Source: Rhodovastum atsumiense (GTDB lineage: Bacteria > Pseudomonadota > Alphaproteobacteria > Acetobacterales > Acetobacteraceae). From it: a stretch of DNA of 64,000 bases. The stretch's first letter is position 1, and the number at the start of each line of letters is the position of its first letter. Positions 60,533-64,000 of this stretch are shown here, one piece after another. The position numbers and the translations under genes were made by a program. The stretch is taken from positions 5,129,501 through 5,193,500 of the forward strand of contig NZ_OW485601.1 in assembly GCF_937425535.1 (NCBI RefSeq). The letters are read 5' to 3'. The notes beneath the pieces were generated by a model. The model ran no database searches. It was not told the DNA's origin and saw only the letters and a list, made by a program, of their open reading frames with translations.

Positions 60533-61621
60533 TCAACTCGCGTGGCGGCTGGCGTGGGCCCAGAAGCCGCGGACATTGGCCAGCACCGGCTCGGGCGGGA
60601 CCACCACGCGGGCGCGCGGGAAGGCGTCGCGGGCGGCATCGGCATAGGTCTCGGCGCCGCCGCCGGCCAGCAGCACCACGTCCACCTCGCGCCGTTCGCC
60701 GCGTAGCGTCTGGCGCAGCGCCATCATGGCGACGCCGGTGGTCTGGGAGGCGGCCGAGGCAAGATAGGGCGCAAGCTGCACCGGTTCGCCGAACAACTGC
60801 ACCGAGCTGGCGCCGAGGCGGAGCGCGCGTTCCAGCAATTCCCGCTCGATCCGCCCGCCACGTTCCTGCTGGATCAGCGCCGCCGCGCCTTCCAGCAGGA
60901 CGCTCATGGCGGCGGTCGAGGTGCCGGAATTGGTGGCGCGGATCTCGCCTTCGTCGAACAGCACCCAGTCGACCGAGAAGAACCCGGCATCGACCACCAG
61001 CACGCGCGACTGCGCGGCCATGGCGCGCTGTTCGGCATCGGCAAGCATGTCGATATAGGCGCCGGCCGGCTGGGGCAGCACCTCGACCGTGTCGACTTCC
61101 ACGTCCTGGTCCCGGGCCACCGCGTGGTGGCCGAGCAGCAGGGCGTGCAGCGCCTCGCGGCGGGCGCTGTCGAGCCATTGCGTCACCGGCAGGCCGGTCA
61201 CCAGGCGCTCGACCCGGGGCGTGCCGGCGACCAGCAGGGCGGCATGGGCCAGGGCGCGGAAGCCGGAGGTGGCGACGTAATCGGGGTGAAGGGCGCGTTC
61301 CCAGTTCTGCAGGCGGCCCGGCTCGACACCGGCCACCCAGGTCTCCTCGTCCAGCGCGACCACCAGCCCCTCGCCGGCGCTGCTGCCGGCGCTGTAGCCG
61401 ATGCGCTCGGGCATCGCCGTCCGGGGCCCTGCGCCGGCGGGCAGGACGGTGGCGGTCGGGTCGCCGTCGGCGGGGCCGGCGATCAGCTTGAGGTTGGAAT
61501 AGCCGATATCGAGCCCGACATAGACGGGCGCCGGCTCGGCGTCCGCCGGTGCCGGCTCGGCCCTGGCCGTTGCCCGCACGCGCGGCGCGATACGGGGCTG
61601 TACAACCGTCTTCCTTGCCAT
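60533..61621 (-). CDS. ParM/StbA-type actin-like ATPase
   Basis: 362 residues. After a disordered basic N terminus (about 1-30) comes the actin-fold phosphate-1 motif VYVGLDIGYSNLKLIAG, phosphate-2 VLVVDAGFFSVDWVLFDEG, and the adenosine motif VVLLAGGGAETYADA. It resembles the plasmid-segregation actin ParM/StbA or PRTRC protein D. Such proteins form filaments with a small DNA-binding partner (ParR), but no partner gene lies beside it. Its chromosomal setting next to zwf is unusual, and it may be a relic of an integrated plasmid or have a new role. Confidence 0.78.
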   Translation of the reverse strand: MARKTVVQPRIAPRVRATARAEPAPADAEPAPVYVGLDIGYSNLKLIAGPADGDPTATVLPAGAGPRTAMPERIGYSAGSSAGEGLVVALDEETWVAGVEPGRLQNWERALHPDYVATSGFRALAHAALLVAGTPRVERLVTGLPVTQWLDSARREALHALLLGHHAVARDQDVEVDTVEVLPQPAGAYIDMLADAEQRAMAAQSRVLVVDAGFFSVDWVLFDEGEIRATNSGTSTAAMSVLLEGAAALIQQERGGRIERELLERALRLGASSVQLFGEPVQLAPYLASAASQTTGVAMMALRQTLRGERREVDVVLLAGGGAETYADAARDAFPRARVVVPPEPVLANVRGFWAHASRHAS

Positions 61622-62004
61622 CGCAACCTCTCAGCAGCCGAACGATTTCGAGGGGTTATAGGCGCTCGAATTCCGTGCCGAAAGCGACAGGGTTTGGAAA
61701 ACGGCTGTGTGACAGAACGCGGTCAGGCAGAGGCTGCACCCGATGTCCGGGCAGCAACAGGCCGCATCCCAACTTATGGGTTAATTTTAGGTTGATACTT
61801 CCGCCTGTGCGGCATGAAGTTGCGGCATTGGCAGCGATGGCCGGCCTCCACCACCAGGACTGGCGGCAGGGGGGCGCGCGATCGCTTCGTGTCGTCGGCA
61901 ACAGGCTTGGAGGATGTCAGCTTCATGACAGAGAAGGTGCCAGGTGCCTCATGCCGGCCGGCCGAGGCCTTGACCCATGCCGGACCGGTCGGCCGGGAGG
62001 GGCC
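61622..62004. other. Intergenic region upstream of nanE
   Basis: 383 bases. A 65-codon frame exists at 61814-62008 but lacks conserved features and I do not accept it as a gene. AT-rich bases near 61770-61800 (CTTATGGGTTAATTTTAGG) probably include promoter elements for nanE or the divergent actin-like gene. Confidence 0.4.
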
Positions 62005-62664
62005 ATGATTCCGCGCGGCGCATTGATCGTGTCCTGCCAGGCGCGGACGGACCATCCACTGCACGGACCCACCTTCATGGCGGCGATGGCGCGCGCGGCG
62101 CAGCAGGGCGGCGCCCAGGCGATCCGCTGCGCGGGGCCGATGGACGTGGCCGCCATCCGGGCCACCACCACCCTGCCGATCATCGGCCTGTTCATGCGCT
62201 TCGACCAGGGCTTCCACGTCACCATCACGCCCGATTTCGAAAGCGCCTATGCGGTGGCGGAGGCGGGGGCCGACATCATCGCCCTCGATGCCACCGCACG
62301 GGCACGCCGTGGCGAACCTGCCGCCACGCTGATCCGCCGCATCCGCGGCGAACTCGGCCACGAAGTGCTGGCCGATGTCAGCACGCTCGAGGAGGCCCTT
62401 GCCGCCGAGCGGGCCGGCGCCACCTGGGTTGCCACCACGCTCGCCGGCTACACCGACGCGCCCGTGCCGGAGGAGCCGGATTTCAACCTGCTGGAGGCAT
62501 TGGTGGCACATTGCCGCGCCAAAGTCGTGGCGGAGGGCCGCTACCGGACGCCGGCGCAGGTCGCGCGGGCCTTCGCGATCGGGGCGCATGCGGTGTGCGT
62601 GGGCACCGCGATCACTGATCCGCGCGGCCTCACGCAACGCTTCGTGGCGGCCACGCCGCGATGA
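62005..62664 (+). CDS. nanE: N-acylglucosamine-6-phosphate 2-epimerase (NanE)
   Basis: 219 residues with a TIM-barrel layout. GALIVSCQARTDHPLHGPTF, IIGLFMRFDQGFHVTITPDF (equivalent to the usual IKR segment), AGADIIALDATARARRG and VLADVSTLEEALAAERAGA are NanE signatures. It converts N-acetylmannosamine-6-phosphate to N-acetylglucosamine-6-phosphate in sialic-acid or amino-sugar catabolism. ATG 62005 follows GGGAGGGG. It overlaps the sugar-kinase-like gene by four bases, so the two act together. Confidence 0.92.
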   Translation: MIPRGALIVSCQARTDHPLHGPTFMAAMARAAQQGGAQAIRCAGPMDVAAIRATTTLPIIGLFMRFDQGFHVTITPDFESAYAVAEAGADIIALDATARARRGEPAATLIRRIRGELGHEVLADVSTLEEALAAERAGATWVATTLAGYTDAPVPEEPDFNLLEALVAHCRAKVVAEGRYRTPAQVARAFAIGAHAVCVGTAITDPRGLTQRFVAATPR

Positions 62665-63551
62665 TCGGGCTCGGCCTGGACGCCGGCGGCTCGGCGACGC
62701 GCTGGACGCTCTGCGACGCGGCGGGGACGGTGCTGGCAGCGGGCGAGGTGGCCGCGATCTCCGGGCATCTCTACCACGAGGCGGAGCGGGCGCGGCTGCG
62801 CCAGGCCTGTTCGGCGCTGGCCGGGGCACTGACTGGCCTGGCCCGGCCCGGGGCGGTGGTGGCGGGCATCACCGGCCTGGCCGCGGACACGGACGAGGCG
62901 GCGGTGGCCGGCGCGGCGATCGCGGCAGCGCTGGATCTGCCCGGGGCCGCCGTGCGGGTGCGCGAGGATACCTGGATCGCCTATCACGCGGCCTTCGCGC
63001 CAGGGGCGGGGCATCTGATCTATGCCGGCACCGGGTCGGTCGGGGTGCACGTGCGGGCGGACCGCAGCGTGCTGCGCACCGGTGGGCGGGGCATGCTGAT
63101 CGATGACGGCGGCTCGGCCTTCTGGATCGGCCGCGAGGCGCTGCGGGCGGTCTGGCGCCGTCGCGACGCCGAGCCGGACTGGACCAGCCCGCTGGCGGTG
63201 GCGCTGGCGGCGGCGCTGGGGGGGGATTCCTGGGATGTCGTGCGGACCCGCGTCTATGGCGGCGGGCGCACGGAAGTCGCGATGCTGGCGCGCGCGGTCG
63301 CGGCGGCAGCGGGCGAGGACGCGACCGCGCGGGAGATCCTGGCCAATGCCGGCACGGAACTCGGGCGGCTGGCGCTGGCGCTGGTGCGCCAGGAAGGGGG
63401 GCGGCCGGTGGTGCTGACCGGACGGGCGGCGGGGCTGCATCCGCTGATCCTGCAGGCGATGCGGGCGGCGGCGCCGGCGCTGGAGATCACCCTGCGCCCG
63501 ACCGATGCCGCGCTGGCGGCGGCGCGGCTGGCGCTCGACCCCCTGGGCTGA
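62661..63551 (+). CDS. BadF/BadG/BcrA-type ATPase, probable N-acetylhexosamine kinase
   Basis: 296 residues of the actin/hexokinase fold: IGLGLDAGGSATRWTLCD (phosphate-1), GHLIYAGTGSVGVHV (phosphate-2), and LTGRAAGLHPLILQAM near the C terminus. Relatives include human N-acetylglucosamine kinase. Coupling to nanE (ATGA) suggests that it phosphorylates N-acetylmannosamine or N-acetylglucosamine for NanE. It is less likely to be a benzoyl-CoA reductase activator. Confidence 0.85.
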   Translation: MIGLGLDAGGSATRWTLCDAAGTVLAAGEVAAISGHLYHEAERARLRQACSALAGALTGLARPGAVVAGITGLAADTDEAAVAGAAIAAALDLPGAAVRVREDTWIAYHAAFAPGAGHLIYAGTGSVGVHVRADRSVLRTGGRGMLIDDGGSAFWIGREALRAVWRRRDAEPDWTSPLAVALAAALGGDSWDVVRTRVYGGGRTEVAMLARAVAAAAGEDATAREILANAGTELGRLALALVRQEGGRPVVLTGRAAGLHPLILQAMRAAAPALEITLRPTDAALAAARLALDPLG

Positions 63552-63774
63552 CCAGCGTCTCCGGAACTGCATTCGACCGTAGGTTTTTCCAGAAGATCCG
63601 GGCTCACCCTGGCATTGCTCCCCGCAATTGTCGTGATCCACCAAAGATAATTTCTGCATATCATCTTATAAGAATTTATCGTTCTTTTCGATTTACGGGA
63701 TGCACTTCTTGCGATGTCCATCCTGGTGGAGCAGGTTTGTTGCCTGGTCAGGATTCGGAGGCCGGCGAAGTCCG

Positions 63775-64000
63775 ATGGACGGCAGGCGCCCCTTGATTTC
63801 CGCACGGCATGGCCTGGTGGCCGCGGCGCATCCGCTGGCCGCCCAGGCCGGCGCCCGGCTGCTCGCGAACGGTGGCAATGCCTTCGATGCCGCCGCGGCG
63901 ACCGCCGCCGTACTCAATGTCGTCGAGCCGTTCATGTCGGGCCTCGCCGGCATGGGCATGGCGACCTGCTTCATCGCCGCGGAGCAGCGGGTGCGGGTGC
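63775..64000 (+). CDS. Gamma-glutamyltransferase-like protein, N-terminal part
   Basis: 75 codons before the window ends. HGLVAAAHPLAAQAGARLLA followed by NGGNAFDAAAATAAVLNVVE and PFMSGLAGMGM matches the N terminus of gamma-glutamyltranspeptidase-like Ntn hydrolases, which mature by self-cleavage. No signal peptide precedes ATG 63775. The gene presumably continues beyond the window. Confidence 0.8.
   Translation, partial: MDGRRPLISARHGLVAAAHPLAAQAGARLLANGGNAFDAAAATAAVLNVVEPFMSGLAGMGMATCFIAAEQRVRV

Noticed and set aside
61814-62008. 65-codon plus-strand frame before nanE
   Set aside because: No recognisable features, poor start context, and overlap with the nanE ribosome-binding region.

Overview
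The window is high-GC DNA (long G+C-rich genes in every region) from an alphaproteobacterium, most likely Acetobacteraceae/Rhodospirillales. This assignment rests on codon usage, protein flavour and the tRNA-Arg remnant, not on a phylogenetic marker, so it is an inference.

Layout. (1) 1-7169: the end of one response-regulator domain followed by two very similar membrane hybrid histidine kinases. (2) 7425-12389: island boundary, copy 1. It holds a truncated parA with its leader repeat and a 27-bp palindrome, a VapBC toxin-antitoxin pair, the 3' half of a tRNA-Arg(ACG) gene (an attachment-site relic), a DUF1186/SEC-C protein, two paralogous small membrane proteins and a tyrosine integrase. (3) 13179-26749: a complete type I-E CRISPR-Cas locus on the minus strand (cas3, cse1, cse2, cas7, cas5, cas6e, cas1, cas2, then an array of 76 repeats). 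It has a second, minimal two-repeat array wedged between cas3 and cse1. (4) 26812-30940: excisionase, parA-leader and integrase debris, then an unrecognised three-gene operon (YkgJ-like/TerB-like protein, glycine-zipper membrane protein, large protein with a possible nuclease half and a membrane half). (5) 31239-38441: a degraded parA, an intact parA with a ribbon-helix-helix partner, and a minus-strand operon of two small genes, a family-B DNA polymerase, a tyrosine integrase and an excisionase, which looks like a self-replicating integrative element. (6) 38645-41538: a 402-codon gene split by an IS66-family element with an 8-bp target duplication, then a 173-bp MITE-like element with a 9-bp target duplication. 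(7) 41747-44455: island boundary, copy 2, with a truncated integrase. (8) 44718-49552: a LysR regulator divergent from a hydrolase, oxidoreductase and two MFS genes; the last MFS gene is cut off by a third, decayed copy of the boundary (49520-49930). (9) 49987-64000: ordinary chromosomal genes: UPF0178 protein, cold-shock protein, a HlyD/ABC efflux operon, a zinc alcohol dehydrogenase, glucose-6-phosphate dehydrogenase, a ParM/StbA-like actin homologue, NanE with a BadF-type sugar kinase, and the start of a gamma-glutamyltransferase-like gene.

How it fits together. The tRNA-Arg(ACG) 3' halves at 9236-9280 and 42688-42732 are direct repeats about 33.4 kb apart, each followed by the same terminator and DUF1186 gene. 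Between them lie an integrase, the whole CRISPR-Cas system, the three-gene operon and the PolB element. The simplest reading is a layered genomic island at a tRNA-Arg site in which CRISPR-Cas is cargo and which later collected a polymerase-bearing element and IS insertions. The strongest leads for new biology are the PolB-integrase-excisionase operon, the three-gene membrane/nuclease operon next to CRISPR, the orphan mini-array between cas3 and Cascade, and a pair of spacers that are exact reverse complements of each other.
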